Positions 9,010-18,905 of a DNA stretch of 60,185 nt are shown piece by piece. Positions within the stretch are counted from its first letter, which is position 1, and each line of letters begins with the position of its first letter. The translations under genes were made by a program, and so were the position numbers. A model generated the notes under the pieces. It saw nothing but the letters and a program-made list of their open reading frames with translations, was not told where the DNA came from and made no database searches. Source of the DNA: an uncultured Collinsella sp. (GTDB lineage: Bacteria > Actinomycetota > Coriobacteriia > Coriobacteriales > Coriobacteriaceae); contig CAAEVV010000002.1 in assembly GCA_900759565.1 (NCBI GenBank), forward strand, positions 1 to 60,185. The letters run 5' to 3'.

Positions 9010-9897
9010 GTGGTTGATGGGGATTCTCGTTCTGAGCTTCTTTCTGCGGATTGGAATGGCGAATGGATGCGCCTGCAAGCTGGTCGGCATCGGGCTGATG
9101 ATTCTTTTAAGTGGGATAAAAGGGCTCGGCATTTTCGGCCGTTGGAGACTGCCCCTTATGCTCGGGATTTTATAAAGCTGTTGGCCCTTGAGCCCGACGA
9201 GTCGGTGCTCGATATGGGGTGCGGAGCTGGGTCGATTGCTATTCCGCTTGCTCAGGCTGGGCATCCTGTGATTGCGGCTGATTTCTCCCCCGCCATGCTG
9301 GGCACCCTTGATGCTGGTATTGAGTACTATGGACTCGAGGATCTCATTACGCCGCTTGAGCTTGCTTGGGATGATGATTGGGATTTGGTTGGACCGGTCG
9401 CGAAAGCGGTGGATGTTGCCTTTGCCAGTCGCTCTGTCACCACGACCAACCTAAAAGGCGCGCTTGCCAAGCTTGATCGTACGGCTCGTCGGCGTTGTGC
9501 TGTCACGATGGTCGCCAACTCCAGCCCGCGCTATGACCTGCACCTGATGAACGCCATCGGTGCCTCGGTTACCTGCAGCAATGGCTTTGTGTACGCCTTC
9601 AATATCCTCATTCAGATGGGTGCCCTGCCGCAGGTTACGTACTTTGAATCGCCTCGTCGCGATACTTTCGATAACCTTGAAGCGGGCGTAGCAGATTTTT
9701 CCCGTATGCTCGAGCATGGCAACGAGGATAAGATCGATCGCCTGCGCGACTACATCGCTCAACACATGATTGAGAACCCCCATGCCGGTGAGCCGGGCTC
9801 CAAGGGCGTGCCGCAGGGGCGCTATATGCTCGATCATGTTCGTAAGGTTCGTTGGGCGTTTATTGCATGGGGGCCGGTCTCTGCGCCCAGTTCATAG
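9010..9897 (+). CDS. Class I SAM-dependent methyltransferase
   Basis: A 295-residue cytosolic methyltransferase of unknown substrate. Motif I is VLDMGCGAGSIAIPLA near residue 72, followed by VIAADFSPAM (motif II acidic residue). The C-terminal part ends RKVRWAFIAWG, as in corrinoid-neighbourhood and Coriobacteriia small methyltransferases. I place the start at the GTG at 9010 because a perfect AGGAGG lies 6-7 bases upstream. The longer in-frame extension to 8794 would run through the hairpin element and reads as low-quality hydrophobic sequence. The 8842-9009 gap holds an AT-rich promoter-like stretch (GATATATGCT). Confidence 0.8.
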   Translation: MVDGDSRSELLSADWNGEWMRLQAGRHRADDSFKWDKRARHFRPLETAPYARDFIKLLALEPDESVLDMGCGAGSIAIPLAQAGHPVIAADFSPAMLGTLDAGIEYYGLEDLITPLELAWDDDWDLVGPVAKAVDVAFASRSVTTTNLKGALAKLDRTARRRCAVTMVANSSPRYDLHLMNAIGASVTCSNGFVYAFNILIQMGALPQVTYFESPRRDTFDNLEAGVADFSRMLEHGNEDKIDRLRDYIAQHMIENPHAGEPGSKGVPQGRYMLDHVRKVRWAFIAWGPVSAPSS

Positions 9898-10055
9898 CCT
9901 GTTCGCAGCCCGCACCGCCCACTCACTCGGCATCCGCATTCTTTTTGAACTGGGCAAACGCGCTCCACACCACGCCGTTCCTGCGCTATCGTGGGACAGC
10001 TCACGTAGATTAAGGCCCCGTCGCGGGGCGCCCCATACATAGAAAGCGAGAACCC

Positions 10056-10355
10056 ATGGCACTGACAGGAGCCCAGGTCAAGCAGCTTCGCAGCATGGCC
10101 CATCACCTCAACCCCGCTATCATCATCGGCAAGTCCGACGTCAACGAGGGCACCGTCGAGCAGACGGTCGCCTACCTGGAGAAGCACGAGCTCGTTAAGT
10201 GCTCCGTGCTCGATGGCTCCAGTCTTTCCGCCCGCGAGGCCGCCGAAGAGCTCGCTGAGCGTTGCCATGCCGAGGTCGTCCAGGTCATCGGCCGCAAGTT
10301 CTCGCTGTATCGCGAGTCCTCGCGCAAGGACATCGAGAAGATCAAGCTCGTCTAG
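10056..10355 (+). CDS. yhbY: YhbY/CRM-domain RNA-binding protein
   Basis: A 99-residue CRM (CRS1-YhbY) protein that binds pre-50S ribosomal particles in other bacteria. It opens with the family signature LTGAQVKQLRSMAHHLNPAI and carries the GKSDVN loop in place of the usual GKxG turn. A GC-rich dyad (GGCCCCGTCGCGGGGC) lies just upstream. It is a single gene with its own terminator; the usual neighbours nadD and rsfS are absent. Confidence 0.93.
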   Translation: MALTGAQVKQLRSMAHHLNPAIIIGKSDVNEGTVEQTVAYLEKHELVKCSVLDGSSLSAREAAEELAERCHAEVVQVIGRKFSLYRESSRKDIEKIKLV

Positions 10356-10393
10356 GAGCCAATGATCCGGCGAGCCAACACATAGCAAGCTTA

Positions 10394-10426
10394 CGGGTGC
10401 TCGAGTACTTCGGGCGCCCGTTTTTT
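10394..10426 (+). terminator. Terminator of yhbY
   Basis: GGGTGC and GCGCCC arms with a 16-base loop are followed by TTTTTT. The T-run overlaps the stop codon of the convergent regulator gene. Confidence 0.85.
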
Positions 10427-13424
10427 ATCGCTCGACCAGCACGCGATTGAGCCGACCCTCCACCAAGCGCTCGTATAGACGCCGCGTCTCGGGCTCGGGC
10501 ACGCCATTGACCTGCTCCCTCAGGTGGTGCATATGCCCGCTGTACAGCTCGACGATATCGCGCCGCCGCCCCGCCGCACTGTAGACGCGCATGGCGCAGC
10601 GCACCATATCCTCACGCGCCGTTTCCTGTCGAAGCCCCGACTCCGCCAGCCAAATCGCCGACTGCAGATCGTTTTCTTCTAGAGCGGCATTTGCTCCCTT
10701 AATCATGCAATCGATGTACTTTGACTGCATAATGCGCCGCATGCGCAAAAAGTAGGTGGGATTACAGCCATTGGGAACATACAGCGGTCCGGCATAAAGC
10801 TGCTCAATCTTAAGGCACAGCTCAACTAAATGGGGCCCGCGCGCACCCGTGCGATTTCCCAAAACCTCGCGGCTTATCTGGTCAAACAGCCGTACATCGG
10901 TCTTGACGTAGTCGCCGTTGAGCCCAATGCATTCATTTTGGATGAGCACGCACGACTTGCCATCCGGTGTCGGTCCCAAAGCCGACCGCAAGCGCGATAT
11001 CGTCGAGTACAGGTTGTTGCGGGCGCTATTAAACTCGGCATGGGGCCACAGCTCCATGGCCAGCGTCTCACGATCGACGAGCGCATCCATGCCCAGCGCA
11101 AGCCGCTCGGCAAGCGTCGCCGCCTTCTTGCGACGCCACATTTTGTCCGTGATGGGAAACCCATCGCGCTCGGCGCGAAACGCACCAAACATGCGAATCT
11201 CGATATGGTCGATGGTATCAACGGCTTCAACCTCGCCGGCCTGGAACAGGCGCTCGCCCTCTCCTTCCAAATCGTCGCGCAGCGAGTACCGCGACAGCTC
11301 GCGCACGGGAAGCTTCTTGCGTATCCTGCCCGCCGGCTCGCCCAGACAATGCATGGCAAGGCGCGCAAAGAGCCGATACGATGGCTCTAGAATCCCCGCA
11401 CGATTCATGGACATCCAGGCCGCAAGATCGCTGTCTCGGCCCGCACAGGCCAAATGCAGCGCCACCATCCAGGCCTCCGCTCCACCAACCTGCGTCTGGC
11501 TTATATCGAGCAACTCCGCTTCCTCGCGCACCGAAACCATCGAGGTGTTACGCAGATATGCCGCGCGCTCCAGCAGCAATGCGTTATCGCGCATGTACGC
11601 AATCGACTCCTCGGCAAGTTTGAGCACTTGGACCGCACGGAACTTTGCATTGACCGGCCGTCCCTCTGCCAGCGACTGCCAGCCTTCTAGCAACAGGCCA
11701 AACAGCTGAATCTGGTTGTCGCGCATGCGCACAGCAAAACGATCGAGCTCGTTGAACGCCGCGTCGTCGGTTACCGGCAAGCCGGAAAGGAGCCGCCGTG
11801 CCGCCAACACCATGCGCACCCAGATAGCCATCGCCTTAAGCCCACGTACGTCGAGCGCCTCCCGCACCACCGTCATCTCGTCGTCGCGCTCGTCGGTTCC
11901 CGCAAACGACCCGTCAAAGAGCTCCACCAGCATGCTATCGGCCCGTATAACAATCCCCGCGATGTCGAGCTCGCAATCGTAGGCCTTGCTCGTTTTGAGC
12001 TGCTGTAGAACGCCGCCGTCATCTCCCTGCTCGGTCAGGCATCGCTTGACCTCGATATGCGCAGACAACATATCGAGTGCGGTATGGGATGTCTCGATTT
12101 CTGGCACGGCCAGGTTCGTAGGAAGCCCAAGCCCGTTGTCCCCATAGCAAACAGCCGTCAGTGTCTGGGCCACCCTCCATGAGACAGGGTCTATTTCGCA
12201 GGCCGCCCGTTCGCCCCCGCGCTCGATGACCGATGCCATATAGCGGGCGAGCTTTGTATTGGACACGCTGACCGCTGCCAGATATACGCCAAGCGCCTCG
12301 GCAGGCGTTGGCTCCGGAGCCGGATCGTCGGCATCGATCGTGCCCAGCGCTGCTCGGCAGATATCGGCCCCATGCCCCGTCAGAGCCAGATCGACCCCAT
12401 ACTGCCCAGCAAGTTCAAGGACCGCTTCACGGTCCAAAAAGGCGTCCGCCAGGCCCATCGCCGCATCGCATCGGCCCGCCTTAAGCAAAATCCGGGCCGC
12501 CCTCGGAACAAGTTCGGGGCGAACCTCGGCAACCAACTTACGCAAACGCAAGCGTCCGTTATCCTCCGTACCCAGACACGTAAAACTCCGATCGGCGGGA
12601 TCCAAGCCAAAGATCGGGTAGTCGCGTACAAAGTAGGACTGGTCGACCATCGACAGCCTCACCCCGCAAGCCTCGAGTTCTGCGATATTGCCCTCGCCCA
12701 TCAAAACCATGAGACATGCCACGCAAAACAGCGCATTATTGTCGAGCGAAGCCAGATCGGCAAGTGCCGCGCCATATACGTTGACAATCTCGTTTTCGAG
12801 CAGACCGGCTACGTCGCCTTGGCCATACAGACCCGTCTGCAATGCCGAAACGAGTTCGGGCACGCCTTGCGTGAGCTGATAAAAGTCGAGCGATGTGCTG
12901 ATCGAAAACGCCGATGCCCACGCCGAATACTCATAGGCATGCACCTTGAGCATCTGCGCATTGATCTTAACCGAATCGCCCAGCCCATGAATCAGCTGAC
13001 GATTTGAAGGACGGCAGGAGATAAAGACCCCTACCCCCATAGCGCGCAGGCCGCGAATCCTGTCGATGAGGTCTTCGGTATCGTGCTGATCGAGGTTTGG
13101 CACATTATCAATCGCGATAAGGGAGTGCGGTTTGTCTTTGAGTTCTTCGGTAACCACCTCGAGCTGCATAAACACCTCGCGCCCAATGGCACGATCGGCC
13201 TCGATAATCCGCACGGGGCCTCGCGTCGGGTCGCATTTAACCTCATGGGTGTACTGCAGCAGCACCGAGGTCTTCCCAAACCCGTCGGGCGCATAAAGAA
13301 CCACGATGCCGGCCTTTCGGCCCTTGGCAATAAGCTCATTCATCAAGCGTTCGCGTCGCACCATATAGCCTCCGCCCAGCGGCATCAGCTCGAGGTCGTC
13401 TATACCGCTCAAATCATTTACCAT
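10425..13424 (-). CDS. Large ATPase regulator with SARP-like winged helix and BTAD
   Basis: A 999-residue cytosolic regulator. N-terminal P-loop ATPase with Walker A APDGFGKTS at 45-53 and Walker B-like SLIAIDNV, of the STAND/MalT type. A long helical middle region (about 300-720) follows. A C-terminal winged helix starts IEIRMFGAF near 740 and contains ELWPHAEFNSARNNLYSTIS, typical of OmpR/SARP DNA binding, then a bacterial transcriptional activator (BTAD) helical domain to the end. This is the reverse of classical SARP order, where DNA binding is N-terminal. No adjacent target is obvious, so its regulon is unknown. The upstream gap is long (about 390 bp). Confidence 0.8.
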   Translation of the reverse strand: MVNDLSGIDDLELMPLGGGYMVRRERLMNELIAKGRKAGIVVLYAPDGFGKTSVLLQYTHEVKCDPTRGPVRIIEADRAIGREVFMQLEVVTEELKDKPHSLIAIDNVPNLDQHDTEDLIDRIRGLRAMGVGVFISCRPSNRQLIHGLGDSVKINAQMLKVHAYEYSAWASAFSISTSLDFYQLTQGVPELVSALQTGLYGQGDVAGLLENEIVNVYGAALADLASLDNNALFCVACLMVLMGEGNIAELEACGVRLSMVDQSYFVRDYPIFGLDPADRSFTCLGTEDNGRLRLRKLVAEVRPELVPRAARILLKAGRCDAAMGLADAFLDREAVLELAGQYGVDLALTGHGADICRAALGTIDADDPAPEPTPAEALGVYLAAVSVSNTKLARYMASVIERGGERAACEIDPVSWRVAQTLTAVCYGDNGLGLPTNLAVPEIETSHTALDMLSAHIEVKRCLTEQGDDGGVLQQLKTSKAYDCELDIAGIVIRADSMLVELFDGSFAGTDERDDEMTVVREALDVRGLKAMAIWVRMVLAARRLLSGLPVTDDAAFNELDRFAVRMRDNQIQLFGLLLEGWQSLAEGRPVNAKFRAVQVLKLAEESIAYMRDNALLLERAAYLRNTSMVSVREEAELLDISQTQVGGAEAWMVALHLACAGRDSDLAAWMSMNRAGILEPSYRLFARLAMHCLGEPAGRIRKKLPVRELSRYSLRDDLEGEGERLFQAGEVEAVDTIDHIEIRMFGAFRAERDGFPITDKMWRRKKAATLAERLALGMDALVDRETLAMELWPHAEFNSARNNLYSTISRLRSALGPTPDGKSCVLIQNECIGLNGDYVKTDVRLFDQISREVLGNRTGARGPHLVELCLKIEQLYAGPLYVPNGCNPTYFLRMRRIMQSKYIDCMIKGANAALEENDLQSAIWLAESGLRQETAREDMVRCAMRVYSAAGRRRDIVELYSGHMHHLREQVNGVPEPETRRLYERLVEGRLNRVLVER

Positions 13425-13814
13425 GCCCGCTCCTCAACTCGACCGTATGGACACTGTAGCCGCAAGACCATACAAGCCGCGCTATGAATAGAGCGACCTT
13501 GTGTTTTAGGTTGTCTTTTGGTACGCAAGCGGCAAGTTTTTGTACAGCGAGGGCCGATTGTTATTAATCCCCCGACTAATCGGTCTTTAAGCAGGTAAAT
13601 GAGCTTGTCAGCTTGTCCCATCTAAGCGGCAGTGTAACGCAGATGAACAAGGTTCAGCCATGTCATTCAACTCGCCTAGCACCCGCTACCGTCTACGACC
13701 TTCTAGTGGCATTTTTGCATAGAATCTGGTATGGAATGAATCAAGCTGTTGGACATCCGGCATTCGTCAAGCTTGCGGCAAGATTTTGGTCAAGTGGGCG
13801 CGAAAAGGGATAGC
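13425..13814. other. Intergenic gap without a gene
   Basis: 390 bp of mixed composition upstream of the ATPase regulator and downstream of nagB. I see only an inverted CCGATT/AATCGG pair near 13548-13583 and AT-rich promoter-like patches. Short frames here have no start signals or recognisable sequence. Confidence 0.6.
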
Positions 13815-13846
13815 AAAAAGGCCCCCGCAAAGCGGAGGCCTCAGGC
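13815..13846 (-). terminator. Terminator of nagB
   Basis: On the minus strand GAGGCCTCCGC pairs with GCGGGGGCC and is followed by TTTTTGC; it sits about 30 bp after the nagB stop. Confidence 0.85.
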
Positions 13847-13874
13847 AAGGCTATGTCGAGCTGCAGGATTCGCG

Positions 13875-14603
13875 CTACTCGCAGAGCGAAAGGGCGGCCT
13901 CGTCGGCAACGACAACGCAGTTGGTGTGCAGCTGCAGGATCGAAGCCGGGCACTCGGGCGTAACCGGACCATAGCACATGTCATGCACGGCCTGAGCCTT
14001 GGCCTCGCCGTTGGCGACGACCAGGATCATGCGGGCATACATGATGGTCTGAGTGCCCATGGTGTAGGCCTGACGGGGAACATCGTCGATGCTGTCGAAC
14101 AGGCGGCTGTTGGCCTGAATGGTGCTCTCGGTGAGGTCGACACAGTGCGTGCCCTTGGAGAAGTGGTCATCGGGCTCGTTGAAGCCGATGTGGCCGTTGT
14201 TGCCAATGCCGAGCAGCTGCAGATCCGGGTAACCGGCGTCGGCGACGATCTTGTCGTACTCAGAGCAGGCAGCGGCGGCGTCGGGGTTGGAACCGTCGGG
14301 AACATGCGTGTTGTTCAGGTTGATGTTGATGTGATCGAAGAAGTTCTCACGCATGAAGTAGTGATAGCTCTGGGGATCGTCGTGCGAAAGGCCGCGATAC
14401 TCGTCCAGGTTGTAGGTGCTGACCTCGGCAAAGTCGACGTCGCCCTTCTTGTACCAAGCAGCGAGCTGCTTGTAGGCACCGATCGGGGTGGAGCCGGTGG
14501 CAAGGCCCAGCACGCAGTCGGGCTTGAGGATAACCTGGGCCGAGATGATATTAGCGGCCTTGCGGCTCATATCCTCGTAGTCTTTAGCTTTAATGATCTT
14601 CAT
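13875..14603 (-). CDS. nagB: Glucosamine-6-phosphate deaminase
   Basis: Converts glucosamine-6-phosphate to fructose-6-phosphate plus ammonia, feeding amino sugars into glycolysis. The 242 residues match NagB. Seen: GLATGSTPIGAYK (substrate phosphate loop), NLDEYRGLSHDDPQSYHYFM with the catalytic Asp, and LGIGNNGHIGFNEP with the catalytic His/Glu. The start ATG follows GAAAGGACGCGTA; a longer in-frame reading to 14954 is unsupported. Next genes upstream are a glucose-type PTS IIA and glmM, which together form an amino-sugar neighbourhood. Confidence 0.96.
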   Translation of the reverse strand: MKIIKAKDYEDMSRKAANIISAQVILKPDCVLGLATGSTPIGAYKQLAAWYKKGDVDFAEVSTYNLDEYRGLSHDDPQSYHYFMRENFFDHININLNNTHVPDGSNPDAAAACSEYDKIVADAGYPDLQLLGIGNNGHIGFNEPDDHFSKGTHCVDLTESTIQANSRLFDSIDDVPRQAYTMGTQTIMYARMILVVANGEAKAQAVHDMCYGPVTPECPASILQLHTNCVVVADEAALSLCE

Positions 14604-14801
14604 TACGCGTCCTTTCTCGTACAAGAGAGGCAAGGCTCCCTTACAAGCACTTGCCCGCGGCCCGCGTCGGCCGCAACCAACGTGTGCGGCCACCAGGGCG
14701 AGGTCGCGTAATGTATGTGTCTCGTGTCTAACCGCGTCGAGGCCCCTGCCCGTCCACGGTGACCCAAAGCCTTTTAGCTTCGGACAAATCCCATCTTGCC
14801 A

Positions 14802-14832
14802 CGGAGGGCGTCCTCTTTCAAGGGCGCCCTCC
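14802..14832. terminator. GC-rich hairpin between PTS IIA and nagB
   Basis: CGGAGGGCG and CGCCCTCCG arms close on a loop with an inner CCT/AGG pair. It is almost symmetrical and lacks a clear U-run, so it may be an attenuator, an mRNA-stability hairpin or a weak terminator between the two genes. Confidence 0.45.
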
Positions 14833-14874
14833 GTAAACGTGTTTGAATTGTAGGCTAATGGCCACGTGCACTTG

Positions 14875-15372
14875 CTAGCGCTCGCGAGCAACGATGAGCT
14901 GGTCCATCTCTTCGACATGCACGCCAACGGAGCCCTTGATACTCGAGAACTCAACGGAGTTGCACACCAAGATGGGAACCGTCACATCGTAGCCTTCGGC
15001 AGCAATTGCCTCGCGATCGAACTCAATGAGTACATCGCCCTTATGGACGATGTCACCCACTTGCGCATGTACGGTAAAGTGCTTGCCCTCGAGCTGAACA
15101 GTGTCCAAACCAACGTGGATGAGCACGTCCAAGCCATCGACCGTGTTAAGCGCAACGGCGTGTCCCGTGGGAAAAATAGCCTCGACCTTGGCATCAGCCG
15201 GCGCGATCACGCGCGTTCCGGTGGGCTGAATCGCCACGCCCTGGCCCAAAAGGCCGGTGGCAAACGTCTGATCGTTTACCTCGGAGAGCGGAATGACGTC
15301 ACCCGAGATGGGAGCATCCAACGTAAGGACTCGACCACGCATACCAAAAGACCTTAGGACTTTAGTGAACAT
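14875..15372 (-). CDS. PTS glucose-type EIIA domain protein
   Basis: A 165-residue free-standing EIIA of the Glc/Crr type. It accepts phosphate from HPr on a histidine and passes it to a sugar-specific EIIB. The active-site histidine is in LIHVGLDTVQLEG, with a second conserved histidine in FPTGHAVAL. No EIIBC gene is adjacent. Lying between glmM and nagB, it may serve N-acetylglucosamine or glucose uptake, or act as a regulator. The start ATG follows GAGGGGGAGC. Confidence 0.9.
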   Translation of the reverse strand: MFTKVLRSFGMRGRVLTLDAPISGDVIPLSEVNDQTFATGLLGQGVAIQPTGTRVIAPADAKVEAIFPTGHAVALNTVDGLDVLIHVGLDTVQLEGKHFTVHAQVGDIVHKGDVLIEFDREAIAAEGYDVTVPILVCNSVEFSSIKGSVGVHVEEMDQLIVARER

Positions 15373-15443
15373 GCTCCCCCTCGGACATACCGATCAACCA
15401 AAATAACCTTAACAGTTTACCACTTGGCACCCGTTTTTGACCA

Positions 15444-16781
15444 TTAGGGAAGTTCGCGCTTGACAACCTCGACGATGTCGTCGACAACGCGCTGAGTCAG
15501 CTCGTGCGTCTCGGCCTCAGCCATCACGCGGACCAGCGGCTCGGTACCGCTCGGGCGCACCAGAATGCGGCCGCGGCCGTCAAGCTCCTTCTCGGCAGCA
15601 GCGACGGCATCCCAGATGGGCTGGCAATCGTCAAGACCAGCCTTGTTGTCGGAATGCACGTTGACGAGTACCTGCGGGTACTTCTTCATGATGCCGGCAA
15701 GATCGGTGAGGGTACGACCGGTACGCTTGAGCACGGCCAGCAGCTGCAGAGCCGTCACCAGACCGTCACCGGTGGTGTTGTGCTCCAGGAAGATGATGTG
15801 GCCGGACTGTTCGCCGCCGATGACGGCGCCGTCCGCGAGCATGCGCTCCAGAACGTAGCGGTCGCCCACGGCGGTCTGGACCATCTCGAAGCCCTGCTCC
15901 TTCATAGCGATGGAGAAGCCCAGGTTGCACATGACGGTCGAGACGATCTCGGAGTTGGCGAGCTTGCCGCGAGCGGCGAGGTCAGAACCGCAGATAGCCA
16001 GGATGTAGTCACCGTCGATCTCATTGCCCTCGCTGTCCACGAACAGCACACGGTCGGCGTCGCCGTCGTGGGCCAAGCCGATATCGGCATGGGTGCGCAG
16101 CACGAGCTCGCGCAGGGGCTCGAGGTGCGTAGAGCCGCACTCGACATTGATGTCGGTACCGCAGTAATCGGTGTTGATGGCATGGACCGTGGCACCCAGG
16201 CGCTGCAGTGCGGCGGGCGTAGTCTGGCAGGAAGCACCGTGACCGCAGTCGACGGCAACGACCAGGCCATCGAGCCTCAGACCGTCAAGCGTATCGATGG
16301 CATGGTCGACGTATGCCTTGCGGGCGTCCTTCATCTTGATGATGTGGCCCACGCCGGCACCGGTCGGCAGTGTGTCGGCAGCCATGGCTTCCTCGGACAT
16401 GACCCAGGCGCTGATCTCTTCCTCGACAGCATCGGGAAGCTTCATACCCTTGCGGCTAAAGAACTTGATGCCGTTGAACTCCGGCGGATTGTGCGAAGCG
16501 GAGATGACAATACCGCCATCGAGCTCGTTTTGGACGGTGAGCAGCGCCACGGCGGGCGTGGGGATAACGCCGCAGCAATGCGGGCGGCCGCCCTCGGCCA
16601 TAATGCCGGCGGTCAGAGCACTCTCGAGCATGGTGCCCGAAAGGCGCGTGTCACGGCCGATGCAGATGTCCGGACCAAGAAACTTGGTCGCCGCGCGACC
16701 CAGACGAAACGCGAGGTCGCACGAAAGATCGGCGTTGGCGACGCCACGGACGCCATCGGTACCGAAGATGTTCTGGGGCAT
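15444..16781 (-). CDS. glmM: Phosphoglucosamine mutase
   Basis: Interconverts glucosamine-6-P and glucosamine-1-P for UDP-GlcNAc and cell-wall synthesis. The 445 residues match GlmM. Opening FGTDGVRGVAN; phosphoserine loop ISASHNPP at 93-100; metal loop DGDADR; sugar-binding GGEQSGH; C-terminal phosphate site RPSGTEPLVR. Separated by about 70 bp from the downstream PTS IIA gene, with which it could be co-transcribed. The start follows GGAGCGATCCT. Confidence 0.97.
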   Translation of the reverse strand: MPQNIFGTDGVRGVANADLSCDLAFRLGRAATKFLGPDICIGRDTRLSGTMLESALTAGIMAEGGRPHCCGVIPTPAVALLTVQNELDGGIVISASHNPPEFNGIKFFSRKGMKLPDAVEEEISAWVMSEEAMAADTLPTGAGVGHIIKMKDARKAYVDHAIDTLDGLRLDGLVVAVDCGHGASCQTTPAALQRLGATVHAINTDYCGTDINVECGSTHLEPLRELVLRTHADIGLAHDGDADRVLFVDSEGNEIDGDYILAICGSDLAARGKLANSEIVSTVMCNLGFSIAMKEQGFEMVQTAVGDRYVLERMLADGAVIGGEQSGHIIFLEHNTTGDGLVTALQLLAVLKRTGRTLTDLAGIMKKYPQVLVNVHSDNKAGLDDCQPIWDAVAAAEKELDGRGRILVRPSGTEPLVRVMAEAETHELTQRVVDDIVEVVKRELP

Positions 16782-16829
16782 AGGATCGCTCCTTCCCTAG
16801 CAGGCGATATGCAACCGCCCACCCTAGTC

Positions 16830-16873
16830 GAAAAAGAAAAGCGGGACCCGCCGAGGAATCGGCAGGCCCCGCT
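16830..16873 (-). terminator. Terminator of rplM-rpsI
   Basis: On the minus strand GCGGGGCCTGCCGA pairs with TCGGCGGGTCCCGC and runs into TTTTCTTTTT, directly after rpsI and before glmM. Confidence 0.9.
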
Positions 16874-16904
16874 TGTACATTGTATCTCGTAAGGAGATAA
16901 AACC

Positions 16905-17300
<396 letters not shown>

Positions 17301-17302
17301 CT

Positions 17303-17746
17303 TTAAGCCTCCAGCTCAATCTTCGTGGGGTTCTGGGCAGCATGCGGATGCTCGGCACCAGCGTAGACCTTAAGCTTGGTCATCTGGGCACGGCCGAGGG
17401 TGGTCTTGGGCAGCATACCGCGAACGGCGCGCTCGATGACCTTCTCCGGGTGCTTCTCCATAGCCTGGCGGAAGCTCTCAGCCTTGAGGCCGCCGTTGTA
17501 GCCGCTGTGGCGATAATAGGTCTTCGTGTCGGCCTTGTTACCGGTAAGCTGGACCTTATCGGCGTTGATGACGACAACGAAGTCGCCGCAGTCGCTGTTG
17601 GGCGTGAACTGGGGCTTGTTCTTACCGCGCAGGATCATTGCGATCTGGGTGGCAAGACGGCCCAGGACAGCACCATCGGCGTCGACGAGAACCCAGTTGC
17701 GCTGGACCTCGCCCTGCTTGGCGTAGTGAGTCGATTTCGAAATCAC
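17303..17746 (-). CDS. rplM: 50S ribosomal protein L13
   Basis: A 147-residue early-assembly protein of the large subunit. Recognisable blocks include WVLVDADGAVLGRLA, the GDFVVVINADKVQLTGNK segment, and RGMLPKTTLGR. First gene of the rplM-rpsI operon, preceded by a near-consensus promoter at 17813-17840. Confidence 0.98.
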   Translation of the reverse strand: MISKSTHYAKQGEVQRNWVLVDADGAVLGRLATQIAMILRGKNKPQFTPNSDCGDFVVVINADKVQLTGNKADTKTYYRHSGYNGGLKAESFRQAMEKHPEKVIERAVRGMLPKTTLGRAQMTKLKVYAGAEHPHAAQNPTKIELEA

Positions 17747-17812
17747 TTAGACTCCTCCATGTACAGTACGTGTTGTTACAGAGATTCACGGGGCTCTGCA
17801 AGTAACCCGTCC

Positions 17813-17840
17813 ATATTACCCCGCTCGCCGTACGAGTCAA
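17813..17840 (-). promoter_or_regulatory. Sigma-70-type promoter of rplM-rpsI
   Basis: On the minus strand TTGACT (17835-17840) and TAATAT (17813-17818) are separated by 16 bases. It lies about 67 bp upstream of the rplM start codon, leaving a leader of about 60 bases. Confidence 0.75.
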
Positions 17841-17939
17841 CAGGTATTTTGGCTCCGACCAGAGTTTCTGCACATGTCATCCACGAGCCGTGATTTTCCA
17901 GCTCATTAGCTGTTGTCATTTTTTGAGGGTTCGCCGTCG

Positions 17940-18818
17940 CTAGCGCTCAACGAACTCTTGGATTTCCGCGAGCAGGCGCTTTGCCTCCTGACGGCCCTGG
18001 ATATACAGGTCTAAAAGCTTTGCCGAATCGTGCTCAACGTGGCCGACCTCGACCGGCTTTTGCGGAGCAACGACCAACGCGCGGCCCTCGCGCTCATATT
18101 TCCACAGGTGCATGCGCTGTATGTTGTAGCGGTCGTGGCGCGTCTCGATTCCCTCGAGCAGATAGGGGTAGTCGGCATAACGCGCACGCGCGGCAGGCAT
18201 AAACTCGTAGGGCTTTTTCTCGTACGAGCGGTCCTGCGTGACAATGACGACCGCGCGATCGAAGCCCGCCTCCTCCAGCACATGCTCGATGGGGATCGAA
18301 TCGGCTACGCCACCGTCGACGTATTTGTGCCCGTCAATCTCGACCGGCGGCGTCACCAGCGGCAGCGAGGTCGAGGCACGCACGGCGTCGAGGTCGAGCA
18401 CGGCGCTTTTGACCGGAAGGTACGTGGCGGTTCCAAAGAGCATGTCCGTAGCGACGGCGTACATCTCGATGGGGCTCGCGTCGAACGTCTCATTGTCAAA
18501 GGGATCCAGGCGATCCTGGACATCGTTGAAGATAAAGTCGTAACCCACAATAGAGCCCGTGGACGCAAACGATGCGGCGCCCATGAAGCGGCTATCGTTG
18601 CAGAAAGCCAGGTTGATGCGGTTGGCACGACCGATCTGGTGCGACTTGTAGTTCACGCCGTTGAGGGCGCCGGCCGATACACCGTAGACAGCCGGAATCT
18701 CGACGCCGGCCTCCATGAGAACGTCGAGCACGCCCGCGGTAAACTGCCCGCGGAAGCTGCCGCCCTCCAGGACGAGCGCGACCTTGCCAGCGTTCTTTGC
18801 CTTATCTTCTGCAGTCAT
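17940..18818 (-). CDS. Patatin-like phospholipase
   Basis: A 292-residue cytosolic serine lipase/acyl hydrolase of the patatin family, RssA/YchK type. The oxyanion loop LEGGSFRGQFTAG is at about 16-28, the nucleophile elbow GVSAG near residue 46, and the dyad aspartate in YVDGGV near 167. There is no signal peptide. Substrate unknown, presumably membrane phospholipids. The start ATG follows AGGAGGTCAAT. It has no convincing terminator downstream. Confidence 0.92.
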   Translation of the reverse strand: MTAEDKAKNAGKVALVLEGGSFRGQFTAGVLDVLMEAGVEIPAVYGVSAGALNGVNYKSHQIGRANRINLAFCNDSRFMGAASFASTGSIVGYDFIFNDVQDRLDPFDNETFDASPIEMYAVATDMLFGTATYLPVKSAVLDLDAVRASTSLPLVTPPVEIDGHKYVDGGVADSIPIEHVLEEAGFDRAVVIVTQDRSYEKKPYEFMPAARARYADYPYLLEGIETRHDRYNIQRMHLWKYEREGRALVVAPQKPVEVGHVEHDSAKLLDLYIQGRQEAKRLLAEIQEFVER

Positions 18819-18905
18819 ATTGACCTCCTGCGATTGCGTTTTGGCCTTCTTCTACCCAGTTTTGGGATGGAGGGCGCGTAGGTTTTTTGAGGCGGCAGGT
18901 GAAGC

